A program made the position numbers and the translations under genes. This document shows, in pieces, positions 12,469 through 25,989 of a DNA stretch of 64,000 bases (position 1 is its first letter; the number at the start of each line of letters is the position of its first letter). Source of the DNA: Lunularia cruciata (lineage: Eukaryota > Streptophyta > Marchantiopsida > Lunulariales > Lunulariaceae); NCBI GenBank assembly GCA_948567375.1, contig OX419759.1:54041493-54105492 (forward strand), written 5' to 3'. The notes below the pieces were generated by a model, which saw only the letters and a program-made list of their open reading frames with translations, was not told the origin of the DNA and made no database searches.

Positions 12469-15118
12469 TGTGACAACCCAGCAAATATCACTTTTGCGGT
12501 AATCAGATAAGTAAAGTTTGTTCGCGCAGAGATATGATTCAGAATTGGTCAAATACAAAGTCAAACAGTAACAATGTTGTTCTTCTTGGTTGCGTCTTTA
12601 ATCTCTCAAGTAGAAACCACACCCTGAAGAGAGTAACAAGCACTGACTCGCAGTCCCGTTACAAATTAACACTCCTTAATCACAACTCCAGAAAATCTTT
12701 CCAAACAATCTTGATTGTGATGATTCAGTCTCTCCCAAAAATGGGACTTCATTGCAAAATGACTTTGCCTTAGACTTGTGTTCCACCCCTCCACTGAAGG
12801 CACAACTTCCTCTATTGACATTGCTTCACATCAACACTACATTGCACTCACAAATGCATAATACTACCAACACTACAATTCCTCTCAGATCTGTCAAGGC
12901 ATTGCTCCGATTGCACTTCACTCAATCTCAAACACACAGAATGAAGATCAAGGCTACAGAATCCAACATCCAACGCGCACACTGACTTGCACTTCAAAAT
13001 TCTCTACACACTCACAAACACAATCACAAAGTCAATACTTGAAATCAAGCTCAAACTACGGGCACTACTTCAGAGCACTTTGCTTTATCAATTCTCAGAA
13101 ATTATGAGCACTGAACAACATATGACTACGAATGCCACGTTTAAATAGGCAAAGCACTGTAGTAGTTACTAACAAATATATTTTTTCCTAACAACTCTTC
13201 CAACGTGTAGATCCAAAATGACAATGCACCTCTTCATATCTGCCTCTTCAAATCTCAAAACTATCACTACTTCGATTTGATGTCTACTTCTTCCTTGGCT
13301 TCCAATCCCGAAGTAACTTCACATACTACTCTATCCTCGGGTTTCTCAACTACTAATTCCTCTACCAATTCTACTAATTCTTTAATCTGATCTACAATTA
13401 CACTAGAAGGTAATCTATCTAACTCCTTATCTCCCGACCCACTCTTCTCTAACATCTCCGATGGTAACTCCAAAGATATTTGGACTCCTATGTCATCTAC
13501 TTCAGGTTTTGCTCTTACATCCTTCCAAAGTCTATCTAATTTTAGCAAGTCTAATCGGATTGTGATATTATCTTCTACTTCCAATATCTTTCTATCTACT
13601 CAAGTTTTGAGACTAATCAGCAAGGCATTCAAGTCCTTATCCTTTGCGTTTCTCCTCCTTGTCTCTTGCACCAACAACTTCAACTCATGCAATCTTGTTT
13701 CTTTGATCCAAACATTGGCTTCTTTACTCAGCATTGCATGCATCTTTGTTACAATCTCCTCCAATAGCTCAAGTCTCATTCTTCTCTCCTATTCTTGATC
13801 TGCAAGCCAATCTTTCCTATTCATTGCCAGTTCAGCCTTAAATTTGGCCTCCACAATCTCCTTCTGAACAATCTTTTCTTCCAGATTACAAAGTAACTCC
13901 CACAATCTCTCTTCTTCTCTATATCTCACTATTAACTCTCTTTGCCAGAGCTGCTTCTTCTCTTCTACATTCTCCATCACTTTATCAAGCTCTTGCTCCT
14001 TCTTTGACACTCTTGCCATAATATGAATAATTTCTAATTGAGAATCAACAAACTGCTATTTCAAGATTTCATACGTTGCTATCTACCTTTCCCTTGCTAT
14101 GACATTCTGCTCTATGATTCTTTCTCTACTTCCCACTTCTCTCTTCAAGTTTTCAATTACTTGATTCTGTGCTACTGCATCTACTTGTAGTACTTCCCTC
14201 TCTTCCTTACCTTGGATTACACTCTTCTTGAACTTCAAGTTCTCTTCTTCTAATCGTGCTAACACTTACAACACATTCTTCACCTCCGAACACTTTGACT
14301 ACATCTCCTTCTTCTTGTGCTTGAAATTTACTAACAATGGGCACACAATCTCCCACAGATACTCTACTCCTCCACTTGAGTTTAGCTTGACTTGTGGAAT
14401 TTTCTCCTTCTTTGCCTCTTCTTCACTCAACACTCACCTTCTCAGCCGCAATCGCCTCATTGGGATGGATTCTTTGCTCCCTAAACTTCCACTCTTCACT
14501 TCTCTTACCTTACTCGGTCCCGCTTCATATTTTGCCTTTCTTCTGGAGCAAACTCCTCATTGAATGGTCAGCCTCTTCTCCTCCTACTCTTGAACTTCTT
14601 CTTCTGCATGCAAATTACATTCTTCTTCTATTTCCATCTTTCCTTTGTCCTCCTTGGGTACCTATTGCATCTTCCCTCCATCTTCACTCTTGCTGCTCAT
14701 TTCACCACTTTGCAATGTGAATTTGGGTTCTTCCTCCTTGTTTGAGTCTTCTTCCTTGCACTCGGCCTCTCCTTCTGACTCCTTGTCTGATGACACAATT
14801 ACCACCAAGCCTCTCCTCGCATTTACTTTCATCGTCTTCCAAGGTCTCATCATTGCTTCTTCTTTGCCTTGTTGACTCCTCTTCTTCAACTTTAGAGTGT
14901 TCACCTTCAACTGTACACTCTGCCCTATCTGCACGTAGTACTCGTCACTGCTCCTTATTTGCAAGATGTACTATAGCTCCACCGCATCAACATCTCTTCT
15001 CAAATCAGGGTGGAAGTGCGACACCATCTTGTGTCTTTCTGCCATGTTCAGTAAGTTTAGTCCCAAATAGAAGTTGGCTGCAAATGGCACAATGTAGTGT
15101 GGAGGCAACTTGTCTCTT
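12469..15118 (-). pseudogene. D1: 3' part of a gene-carrying repeat D
   Basis: Coding strand is minus. The 3' terminus of the repeat is intact: on the + strand it starts TGTGACAACCCAG at 12469, the same terminus as D4 at 36935. Coding remnants run from about 15118 down to about 13270 and match D2-D4: FYLGLNLL-type residues, an acidic linker, then a long coiled coil (KEQELDKVMENVEEKKQLWQ near 13980, EVEDNITIRLDLL near 13575). Stops and frameshifts break it. Homology to other D copies ends at about 15118, so the 5' third is missing. It sits inside the purine-rich block I1. Function unknown; see D4 for the best-preserved frame. Confidence 0.75.
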
Positions 15119-16529
15119 GGGCAGAGTAGTGAGAATCAAAGGAAAGATTGGACAGTTATGGGAGAAAAAGAGAGAAGAAGATGTATCGAGGGCTTTTGCT
15201 AAACCAAGGAGAGTTTTGGGGGAGCAATGAGAATCAAGGGCAAGACTGGACAGGAAGAAAAAGATCCCAAATGTGTCTTGCACAAAGGAATAATTCTTGA
15301 GGAGGAAGAAGAAATAGGATATTATAGGAGATCCGTGTGGAAGGTTGTGACAGATGAGTAGAGAGATGAGAGAAAATTTTATTTTCTTGTGAAATTCTAT
15401 GTAGAGAGGGAGTGGCATTCAAATGAAGAGGACAGGTTTTGGTGTTTGGAGCAGGAAGTATAGACCTTTGAATGAGTTTAGACTAACAAAGATAGGAAGA
15501 AAGGAGATGAAGCATCAAAAGTGAATTGAGGTCTGGACAGGGGAACCCTCAAGGGGAAGGTCTGGACTGAACAGAGAGAGATGTCAGAAGTTCCCTAAGA
15601 GTGAGGGGTCGGGCTGGACAGAGACTTACAATAATGAGAGAAAAATTTCAAAGTTGGCCTTTGGAACTATGATAGGACAGAAGGGAGAAGTCTTGTAGGA
15701 GAATCTGCTGGACAAAGAAGAATTGGAGAAAATCTCTAAAGCAATTGTGGCAAAGTAGGAAGATGAAGGGTTGTAAGGGATAGAGGTTAGACCGTGGTTG
15801 ATGTCACTTCTTCTTTAACATGCTTGGACAATTGAAAAACTTTAGGTGTGGTCAACATATGGTCTGAAGCTGATTGGTTTTCCCCAAAAGATTTATAAAT
15901 TGCAAGGCTTGGTATTGTGATGCATATGTGGTTCTCCTTGATTGAATGTGAATATCTTGGCATGGGAATAGTGTCAAGGAGAGGACTCCATTCTCAGAGC
16001 TCTCAATCTGGTTACACAGGCAGGTCTTGCCATTGACCTGGTCATAGTGATCTGAAACTGGCCATAGGACTTGTGACTTGTTATACAAAATCCACCACCA
16101 CCCCATTAAATACAAACCCAACATTAACAGAACTTGAACATTAGCTAGTGAAACTTGAAGATCAAAATTATCCCAATGAAGCCCCATCAAAAGAAACCCT
16201 AACAGTAAGAGGACCCTACGCTCAGGAGCAGTCATAGCCAAGCTGCTCCAGCAAGAAGGAGACTCCCATCTAAGCAAGAGTAGAGACAAGGTATGATTAC
16301 AAAAGTTTCAAATCATTGACAAATAGAGAAGTCTAAGCACAAGCAGCCATGTGCTCAGTGCATTCTCAAGACCAACAATCCTTGTGATTAGCGGTTAGAT
16401 TCCTCTAACTCCAGATATCCATCTACTCCAAGTATATGGTATACCCTATGGTGGGCAAAAGATCAGCAGGCCAGGTGCTATCGAGCCCCATCGTTAATCA
16501 CCTATTTGCAATCTACACCATATAAAGGA

Positions 16530-19500
16530 TGAACTAGCTATAGGTCAAGTACACCTAAGAAAAAACTATTGTCCCTAAGGAACTGCTACAAGAGGAGTCA
16601 TACATGCCGTAAGCCATAGTCTCAAACAGCTATTGCACACTAACATAGTAATAGCTCCACCAGAAGAGCCGTAGAACATACACTACAAGCCTGCACTTAC
16701 AAGTGCCAAACTTAGGTCCATAGTACCATCAATGTTTGGGAGGTGACATAGCACACAATTGCACACATGATCCTTCCAAACAACACCATCATGTCCTTCC
16801 AACACAAGGACCTCCAAATGGCAAAACCTTGCACACTCTCAAGATAATGCGGGCAATGGAAACATCAAGTGTTATTAGTGTTGTTTGTTGTAGACATACA
16901 AAGTCACTTGGATGAAATCAACGGATCAAGGGTTTATAACCTCCTCCACAAATGGTAACATAACATAAGGTATCCCTATGCTGAGCAATTGCCAAGTTCT
17001 CAAAGGCCATTGGCATCACTCTCCAAAAGATCTCTGCTCTTTGAGAACATGCACTCATCCATACATCTAGATCATCCAAGTCCAAAACTATGATAGCATC
17101 TTGATGATTGACTATAAGTAAATTTGGATCTTGTCCATAGAGTAGAAAGTAAGGAGAGAAAGATGCTAAGGAGACTTGCAAGCTGAACCAATAGCCATGG
17201 CCAACCAAGGTAACAAGACATCCCAATCTCCTAAATGGCCTCTTTACAAACCATACTTCTGCAATCCTCTCTTCATTGTCTAAACCACTCCCTCTACTAA
17301 GCCATCTGCCTCAAGGTGATCTTAAGAGGTAGTACAATGATCAATCAAAGCCTTGTCACACAAGACCTGAAACTCCTCCAAGAAATTCTTCAAAACCTCA
17401 GTTGGTGCACCAAAATGATTGAGACCCTGACCTTCACTAGACTTGTCAAGAAGGGCCACCAACTCAATCCACTTGGAGAAGTGCTCCACCATCACCAAAA
17501 AATATTGATGATATCAGCAATAAAGGTCTAGCAAAGTCCAAACTCTAGCGATAAACCAATCCCATGATACGTAATGGGTGTAATGGTGTTTTAGGAGCAT
17601 TAAATGATGCTCTAACTCGGTCACAAACCACACATCTTGCAACAAACAACTATACATCAATTTGTATACCATGCCACCAATAATGACTCTAGAGTTAGCT
17701 ATATGTAAGCTTTACTCCAAAATGTACTAACTCCTCATAAGCACAATGAACCAATTGTGGTCTCTGAGATGGAAGTGGTACTACTTGCACTCTACCATCC
17801 TCCCATATAGGAAGAAGGTGTCTGCCCTCCAATATAAATTGCTTGGCTCACTAAAGAACATGGTCTCTCTCCTTAGCCCCAACTATGCCATCCATAACAC
17901 TAGTGAAAAGATAGTCCATCACTAAGACATCATCATGAATATCTTGTTGAATTCTACCACTATCTCCACTCTCTAGATCTAAGACCTCAATAACTCATGT
18001 ATGCACTAAGAGAGAAACCACCAAAGCCTCAAAAAATATACAAAGAAAGGCAGATGCATGCCAACTCGGCACCATCTCCTAATTTGTCTTCCCATGCCAA
18101 TGAGCTCCAGTTTGATCCTACTGGTTGGGACATGGGTTTCTAGTCAACCCATCTGCATCACGGTTCACCATTCCAGGTCTATGAATAATCGTGAAATCAA
18201 ACTCTTGTAAAATTAGAGCCCATCATGCAAGCTTCCTTGAAAGCTTGTCAGACTCCATCAACCACTTCAGTGGTTGATGATCGGTGATGAGAGTAAAAGG
18301 ATTACCAAATAGGTACCATCAGAAATGTGCTACTGCCTAAACTGTTGCCAAGCACTCTCCCTCATATTAACTATACTTCACCTCTGTTGAATTGTTCGAG
18401 TGACTAGCAGAGACCACCAAAAAATCCTTCCCCTCATCATCATGCAGGGTGAGCGCTGCTCAAAACCCCAACATACTTCAATTAGTGTGAACCTCAAATG
18501 GTCATTCTTGGATTGGTCTCCTCAAAATAGGAGCAGATATCCACCTCTCCTTGAGCTCTAAAAAAAGACTCTCTCCTACTCATCTCCCCAACACTACTCC
18601 TATGTCAACTTTGTGAAGGCCTTGGCAATGGCACTAAATCTTTTAACATAGTGGCAATAGAAGTTTACCAACCCAAGGAATGCTTGCACTTTGCTCACAA
18701 CCATAGGTCAAGGAATACGTGCAATAGCCTCCACCTTGGTCTACTCAACAACCAGTCCGCCAAGGTAGATAGTGTGATCCAAATACTCAACCTACTTGTG
18801 AAAGAACCTACACTTCCCAAGATGTAATTTGAGTCCATGAGATCTCAACCTCTCAAACACCTCCAACAATTGTCTCTCATGCTCCTCCATAATAGTGCTA
18901 TAGACCAAAATGTCATTAATATAGCACCACGCAAAATCCAATCCAGCTAAGATCCTTTCTATGACCCTTAGGAACTCAATAAAAGCATTCTTTAACACAA
19001 ATAGTAAGAACCTCCACTGATATAACACATCCTTGTTGTGAGAATCAATAGCCAAAAATGTTATCTTGGACTTATCTTCCTCCTTGATTAGCAATCAAAG
19101 ATATCTTGCTCAAAGATCCAAAGTATTTAAGACCTTTGCATGCACAATTGCATGAAAGATCTCCTCTAGTGTAGGTATGGCATACCGATCAGCTCTAGTC
19201 TGTTGGTTGATAGGATAGTAATCTCCACACATTTGCCTATCTATGTAGTTTCTATGCATATCCTTCTTGGCTGACATCATTATCATTGATGCATACTCTC
19301 CATGTGAAATCTCTACCAAATTAGCCTCAAAAGGGTCACTACTTTGGCTCTGAATCAATGTTTACTCTATGTGACTATCTCAATAGGGACATCAAAAATT
19401 CATGTATTGCTAGTCAACTCAATCAGTATACCAAGTCCTTTTAGAGCACCCAAATCCTTCAAAGTAAAGGCAAAACAACTCGTGTAGCTCCTCAAGAACC

Positions 19501-19546
19501 TCCAAACTCTTTGTCTTTCCTCTCTTGTAAGCTTGGGTCCAAGATC
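16530..19546 (-). pseudogene. G1: decayed Ty3/gypsy pol with PHD-finger remnant
   Basis: Remnant polymerase of a Ty3/gypsy element read on the minus strand. Reverse transcriptase spans about 19358-18690 (QMCGDYYPINQQT, LEEIFHAI). Its catalytic box reads CYINDILVYS, so the first catalytic Asp is Asn. RNase H and its tail are near 18480-18030 (ITDHQPLKWLMES, HRPGMVNRDADGL). Integrase remnants lie at about 17800-16900 (FSPYFLLYGQDPNLL), then a C-terminal segment (LDVSIARIILRV) and, near 16660-16540, a cysteine pattern (MLVCNSCLRLW...CMTPLVAVP) that fits a degraded PHD finger. Many stops. The 5' half (gag, protease) is absent because element E lies against it at 19547; the 3' end is broken by I1. 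Family twin: G2 at 59.5 kb. Confidence 0.85.
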
Positions 19547-20234
19547 TATGAATCAGTCTATCTCTCACTCAAGATGAACCTCTGATAGCTATTATGGTAA
19601 CGCACCATGGAATAAGAAGGCAAGGAACATTAACTCCATCATACTCCTCCAAGGCTAACATTCCAAGACTCAAAACATTGCTCACTAGAGAACTCAATGA
19701 GAGAGAGATAGTTGCAAATGAAAGGATGATGAATAACTCTTCATCCCTTGTTTATATACTTGTGAAATAATTACTCACTAAAGTTACTATTTACCAAAGT
19801 AACTCAAGTTACTATGCTAAAAGTCAAGTAAAGTCAAAAATTATAAAGGAATATCCATCCACATGATCATATTCCACTAAGCATATGATCTTATCTTCAC
19901 CCAACAACTAAGTCAAGGATTCCTTCACATGGGCTATCCTTGGACTATAAAAGAATCCAAAACAAAAATGCTTGTGGGCCCAAGAGTTCTCAACTCTTTC
20001 CTCAAAGCCAAACACCTAGGAATAATACCAAGTCAACACACTAGAATCCAAAATAGTGGTGCTCATCCTTTTCACTTCCTCTAAAGTAAGGTCCCTTCTA
20101 TCTTAGCTATGAATAACTTTAGCTAATCATGACTAATCTAGAACCATCCTTTATCTATATAAATAATATCTCTCAAGTACTTGTTATACTAAGCTAAATA
20201 TCATAATACCACACACATGCACAAATAGGTGTTA
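19547..20234 (-). mobile_element. C1: 3' LTR of element E
   Basis: About 688 bp directly following the end of E's coding region and a short purine-rich stretch (CCAGGGGCAAAT on the minus strand). The same sequence occurs as an isolated copy (C2) split across 44142-44765 and 51905-51971, which defines both ends. The LTR end dinucleotides are eroded. It abuts the 5'-truncated G1, so E was inserted into or recombined next to G1. Confidence 0.75.
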
Positions 20235-23200
20235 GATTTGCCCCTGGACTAAGTTTTCACTTTGTCCTCAAAGTGAAGGTCTCTCTATCTTCTATGATAC
20301 ATTTTTAACTTCTCTTGGTTAATCCTATCAAAGTGTCTTCTTCCCAACTCCTTGAGATCATAGGTGTAATTTTTATCTATGAAAGGTCCAAAGTACTTAG
20401 GAAAAACCTTCTTTTGCACTCTCTTGAATCAAATGGAATCAAACAACATTACCCAATCACCTTCTTTGAAAGGCTCCTCCTTCTTCTTGCCTTGCCTCTT
20501 GTCATAGCTCTCCTTTGGTTTTGCTCCACTCAAACTATAGCAACTGCTCTTGCCTCTTCCAACTCCATGAGTTGATCCTTCCTTGACTTCTTTGCATCAC
20601 CTCCTTGTGCTTTCTTCAATCTTCACTGAATGCTTTGGAAGGTAGGAAGATTAAAGTGAATAGGTAAGGTAGAATCAATACCGTATACCAATTGAAATAG
20701 AGAATATCCAGTGAAAGTCTTCATGGTTGTCCTATACTGCCACAAACAACATGAATCTTCTTGTCCCAATGATGTTTAGCTCCCTCTATTTATGCATCTT
20801 TGGCCAATATCATGCACAAGGTCTGATTGGTTCTCTATGCCAAAACATTAGAATTTGGCTCATAGGATGTATTTTATCTATGTGTGATAGAGAAATATCG
20901 TAGCATGGATGTAGTGATGCTTTGTGTAAACTCTCCTCCTTTATCAGAAATCAACTCCAAAGAGCATCCAAATCTAGTTATAATGCATTCATAAAGAAAT
21001 CTACCCATTTCATCTTCATTCTTGTCCCTTAATGGTATAGCCTCAACCCACTTGGTAAGGTATTCAGTAACTACCATACTGTGCCAATTGTTCCTTGGGT
21101 TTCTATTGAGAGGACTTACAAAAGCAATTCCCCACTTCTCAAAAGGTCTTAGCAATGGAATTGATCTAAGTGGTGGAGTGGATGTAGAATTTATAGCAAA
21201 ATCTTGACAAACATGACAAGTTTTTCAATAATCAAGACATCTTTGAAAATCCCTCTCCAATGGTAACCTACATTTAGAATCTTGAAAGTAGTCACCTTTC
21301 ATGCAAAGTGTTGTCCACACACTAAACCTTCATGAAACCGATTTATGAGTAGGATAGACTCTTCCTTACCCACTGCTCTCCAAAGTAGACCATCTGCTCC
21401 TTGGTAAAAAAGAAAATACTCCTCCATTGTGTAAGGTACAGATCTTGCTACAAGGGTTTTCCTCTCCCTAGCATGCATCCCTTATAGATAGTTACCTCTT
21501 GTCAGAAAATCCACAATCTCCTTATACTCTATTGGAACCTCTTGAGTGTCTAAGATTTTCATGAGCTCTTCATCCAAGAAAGAATCATCCACTGGCTCAT
21601 CTCCATCATGATCATAGGCCCTAGATAACAAATCAGCATTTGGATATTTCTTTCTTGGCCTATCCTCAATGGTGTAGTCATACTTAGACAAGAGTATCAT
21701 CCACCTTGCTAGCCTCCCTTCCACATTAGGCTTGTTGAAGATGTACTTCAAAGCCTTGTGATCCGTGACAATTGTGGCTTTCCCTCCAATCAAGTCGTGT
21801 CTAAACTTTTTGAGACCAACGATCATTGTCAACCCTTCTCTTTGTGTGACAGTAGGTATGTGGTTTTCTACTAAAACCATATACCTACTAGCATAAGCTA
21901 TTGGATGATCATACACATCTTGGTCTAATTGACTAAGAGTGCATCCTATAGCTACATAAGAAGCATTAATGTAGAGGATGAAAGGCTTACTCCAATTAGT
22001 TTTAGCAAGAATTGGAGCTACACAAAGAGATTGCTTGAGCTCCTCAAAAGCTTTGAGAGCCTCCTTGTCTTCCAAAATCACCATATAATCTACACCCTTC
22101 TTCATGTAGATGGTCAATGCATAAATCTTGTTGGAAAATGAGAAGATGAACCTCCTACAGCATCCAACCATCCTCAAGAATTGGCATAACTTTGCAAAGC
22201 TTGAAGGGAATGGAAAGTTTGAGATTTTCCTCACCTTCTCAAGATCAATTGCTATTCCATCCTGGGAGATGATGTGCCCCAAAAGTAGACCTTCTTCACA
22301 TCCCAAAATGCACTTCTTTGGGTTGAGTGATGCATTTGCCTCATCTAAGCATTGCAAGACCTTGATTAGGTGCTCAAAGTGCTCCTCCTTGTTCTTATAG
22401 ACACAAAAGTCATCAATGAAGTCTCTCACAAATTTCTCAATGAGAGGTTCAAATACTTTGTTCATGAACCGTTGGAATGCGGATGGAGTATTGCCAAACC
22501 CAAAAGGCATGACCTTGAAAGTGGAAGTTCCCCAAGGTGTGGTGAATGTGGTGAGTTGTTGATGCTCTGGTGCAATCTTGATTTGGTTATACCCACCATA
22601 ACCATCTCCAAAATTGTACCTCTCATGACCTACAACTTCCTCCAAGATCTCATCAATGAATGGCAAAGGGTAATAGTCTTTCTTAGTAAAAACAACTTCT
22701 TGTAATCCACACATACCTGAAGCTTGCCATTCTTTTTCTTCACAATCACAATGGGAGACACCCATTTTGAATTCTTTGTCTCAAAGATAAATCCTGCCTC
22801 CTTGAGCTTATCAATCTTCTCCTTCACCACCAAAGATATTGGTGAGCTAATGCAATGTTGCTTTTGGTGGACTGGTCTTGCATGCAACTCCACCTCAATC
22901 TTGTGCTCCTTCAAAGTGACTTCCTTCAAATCCTTGTAACTAAAAGCAAACACATGGATGAACTTGCGGAAAATCTCCTCAAATCTTACCTTCTCCTTCT
23001 TGGTCACACTTGGGTCATACTTGAGGGTAGATAACCTCCTCTCTATCTCCTCAAGTGTCAATGGTGATTTATCTAGGTCCTTCAAAACCTCTGGCTTAGG
23101 AGAAAAATCCATAACGCACAAGGGATACACACCTAAATCAAATTCAGATTCATCCTCCTCCGTAGAAGTCTCCTCTTCCATGCTTGTGTCCACACCTGAA

Positions 23201-25860
23201 GCTCCTTCTTCTGAATCTCCTTCTTCTGAATCTGATTCTCAATAATCAGAAGATGGTGTATTTGAATGTGAAGTGTTGGTAGTGTTAGTCATAGGAACTA
23301 TGACTATATGGTTTGATGACCCAATCCTCAAGTACCCTTTGTGCCATTGATCAGCTATGCATGTTGTTCTCAACCATGGCCTCCTAAGAAGTAAGTCAGA
23401 GCTTTAATCCTTCAAGACTTGGAAAGTCATGAGATTTTGAACTCCCATAACCGAAACTATTACCTTATCCATCATCTTTACTATTCAAACTTGTTGCTTG
23501 TTTGCCATGCTCACCACAAATGTTGAAGGTCTAGAGGGTATCATACCCAACTTCTTCATCAACATTTCTAACATGGCATTCACTGTTGATCTTCCATCAA
23601 CCAATGCATCCTTGATGTTGTGACCATTTAGTCTCACATCAATCTTGAAGGTATATTCACAAGCATTCCATGGTGTTGGCTTGGCATCCACCACCCCCAT
23701 TGCTACTGGAGCTTTTGCCTTCTTCCTCTTGCTCTTTGGAACACTCAAGTCACCTCTAAGCTCCTTTCTCAAAGTAGAATTCAAAGCAATCAATTGGCCT
23801 ACTATGATGTTAGCCTTGTGGCTACCAACATCCTCCAAGACATTGTAGTTCCATTGTTGCTTTGAGATCAAGAAGTCCTCCATCCCCAACTTCTTTCTTG
23901 GAATCTTTGTTGCCAATGGTGTTGAAGTGCTTGTACGAGTGCTCCTTGTAGCCATAGGAGTATCTTGGCTAGGAGTAAATCCTTGAGAAGAAGGCACATC
24001 CTCTGCAAAACGAGCTCTCTTCTTCTCTTGTGCCAAAATATCCAAATGAAGAACTTTGTAGTTTGAGCACTCCTCCTTCTCATACTTGCTCTCAACCACA
24101 TCTATGGATGTTATCCCCTTACCTTTTTTTGGATTAGGAGCCACTTGGGTTTCACTACCTCTCTCTTTCCCTTTATTAGCTCCCTCATAATCCCTTCCTC
24201 CGAGGTAAGTGGAAATTGGGCAACTCCTTTGGATATGGCCTCTTTCACCACAACCAAAACAATTTCTATCATTGAAATTGTTGGATGATTGGCCTCCTCT
24301 ATATGGATAGTTTCTATAACTCCTAGGTCCTCTTCCTACATTCTAATCCACCTCTCTCGTCTCCCATAGTTACACCACATTGATCATGAGATCTGCAAGT
24401 TGTTCTATGATAGTTTGAAGGGGATCTTTTAGTGGAGGTGCAAGAATTGGAGCAACTACTGTAATACTCCGAGGACAAGAGAAGAGAGAAAACACAGATT
24501 GCACACTCAAACATTTGATGCCCCAAGGGAGCACTTTTTCTTTATTATATAGACAAAGAGGATCTCCTCCAAGGAAGCTCCACCATAGGATTAAGGACAC
24601 AGATAGGTGACATGTCAGCAAGCTCCACCCTTGGATTCCTTACTTGGGTGGGTGACCTGTCTGGTCTAGGTCCTATCTGGTTGGTCAAACGAGCTTTGAC
24701 TAGAGGGAATCTTTTAGGGAATCTTCCTGTAGGAATCTCAGAATCACATGAATAAGGTACCGTTGGAAAGCTCTCGATGAGACAAACCAGGGGGAGGGAA
24801 GGCCAGCCTTTCCTCTGTTGGGGGGGAATCTATGCATTTTTGAGGCCTAATTCATCCGTTTAGGCCTCCGAAATTGCCTTCAAAGTTTTCAAGCATATTT
24901 CGGTTCCTACTCTATTAGTAGAAGTCCCCTTTTGGTGATACCTCTTTCTGATCTGTTTAGTCCATCATGTGTAACATCCTTCCAGATGTTACCAAACCAA
25001 TTCTCACCTTTAAATCATATGTCTAGCTATTGGTTCTTAAGGTTCTCAAGTCTATTTTGGTTTCTGCCCTATTAGTAGAAGTACTCTTTTGGTGATACTT
25101 CTATCTGATCTATTTTGACCATCATGTATAACATCATTCTAGATGTTACCAAACCAAATTTCACATCTAGATCATATGGCTAACCCTTGGTATTACAACT
25201 ACTACTTGTGGTGCAACTCTTGCCACCAAAGTATCAAAAGTTTCACCATACTTGTAGCCTTGAGGAGGATGCACAATCTACTTCACCACCAAATTACTCT
25301 CATCTCCTTCCAAACTCTCCTCCATACAAATTGCAATCTTGATAGCTTTAACCTTGGAAGAAGGTTTTTAATATCTCACCTTGCTTCTTATTTGTGGTCT
25401 CAACTCTCTCACAAAATTCTTGGTGAGCATGGCCCCTATGCCAATCATAGTAGTCTCTACATCATCTCCACCTTTCCTCAACACTATGTAAAATCTGGAC
25501 TCTAACTTTTCCACTCTTTCCACATAGACTCTCACTTTCTCTCCATCTCCTTGCTTGAGAAAGGTAGCTTCACTCATCAATCTCTCATAACTCTCATATG
25601 GAAGAAAGTTCTCAATGAGTGTTGAAGTCAAACTCTCCCGTGACTCTTTTTGCACATCTCTCCTCTCTCTCTTTTGGTATTCTTACTCATACCATGTAAG
25701 TGTTGAATCTGGTAATAATGAGGCCCACTCATTCTTCTCCTCTCATTTTTTCTTATGCAAGCTCTCTTGAAGTCTCTCACAAAGACCTCCACACCTTCTC
25801 TATCCTTGCCAAAGAAAACCGGAAGTTTCTCCTTACTATCTTTCTTTTCTCTCAATTTTT
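20235..25860 (-). pseudogene. E: Ty3/gypsy gag-pol, moderately decayed
   Basis: Order on the minus strand: gag (about 25855-25200, LPVFFGKDREGVEVFVRDF, then RELRPQIRSKVRY); zinc knuckle near 24290-24240 (CFGCGERGHIQRSC, CX2CX4HX4C); linker and aspartic protease (24144-23485, active site ALVDGRSTVNAM, where the usual DGGS/DSG glycine is Arg); reverse transcriptase (about 23190-22000, VSPIVIVKKKNGKLQVCVDY, VMPFGFGNTPSAFQRFM, catalytic FIDDFCVY); RNase H (FILYINASYVAIGCTLSQ, TDHKALKYIF); and integrase (21155-20874, WHSMVVTEYLTKWVEAI, LISDKGGEFTQ). The longest clean frame is 427 codons (22765-21482). Frameshifts lie near 22700 and 25640, and a solo LTR of family A (24460-25197) interrupts the gag/knuckle junction. 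No 5' LTR or primer-binding site is found upstream, so the element is 5'-truncated. LTR: C1. Confidence 0.88.
24460..25197 (-). mobile_element. A3: solo LTR of family A, target duplication ACTAC
   Basis: Begins TGTAATACTCC and ends GGTATTACA on the + strand (the LTR itself reads on the minus strand). It is flanked by perfect 5-bp duplications ACTAC (24455-24459 and 25198-25202). There is no internal region, so this is a solo LTR left by recombination between the two LTRs of a full element. It is inserted in the gag of E. It contains a ~157-bp tandem duplication (24885-25041 and 25042-25197) that is shared with the solo LTR at 40976 but absent from the LTRs at 2781 and 52197. Confidence 0.95.
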
Positions 25861-25989
25861 TTCCTTTTTCTTTTCCTTTCTCTCACTCTATAACAAATAG
25901 AGTATATACATGGCTAACACCATTTGAGAGTAATCCACCCTAGGGAAAAAAAAGGTTCAAGTTATTCCAAGATTTCTATAGCAAGATCA

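Larger units (their letters stand above)
11985..16390 (+). mobile_element. I1: purine-rich insert in the 3' end of G1 (contains D1)
   Basis: In G2 the 3' untranslated sequence runs straight into the polypurine tract. In G1 the two are separated by this block, so it is an insertion; the edges are approximate. It holds a minisatellite (12025-12360), the copy D1, and a strand very rich in A and G (15118-15790) with recurring CTGGACAG. Near 16325 it matches 55945 (AAG.CTAAG.CAAGCAGC), so it belongs with the purine-rich family I repeat at 53-56 kb. No coding function recognised. Confidence 0.5.
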
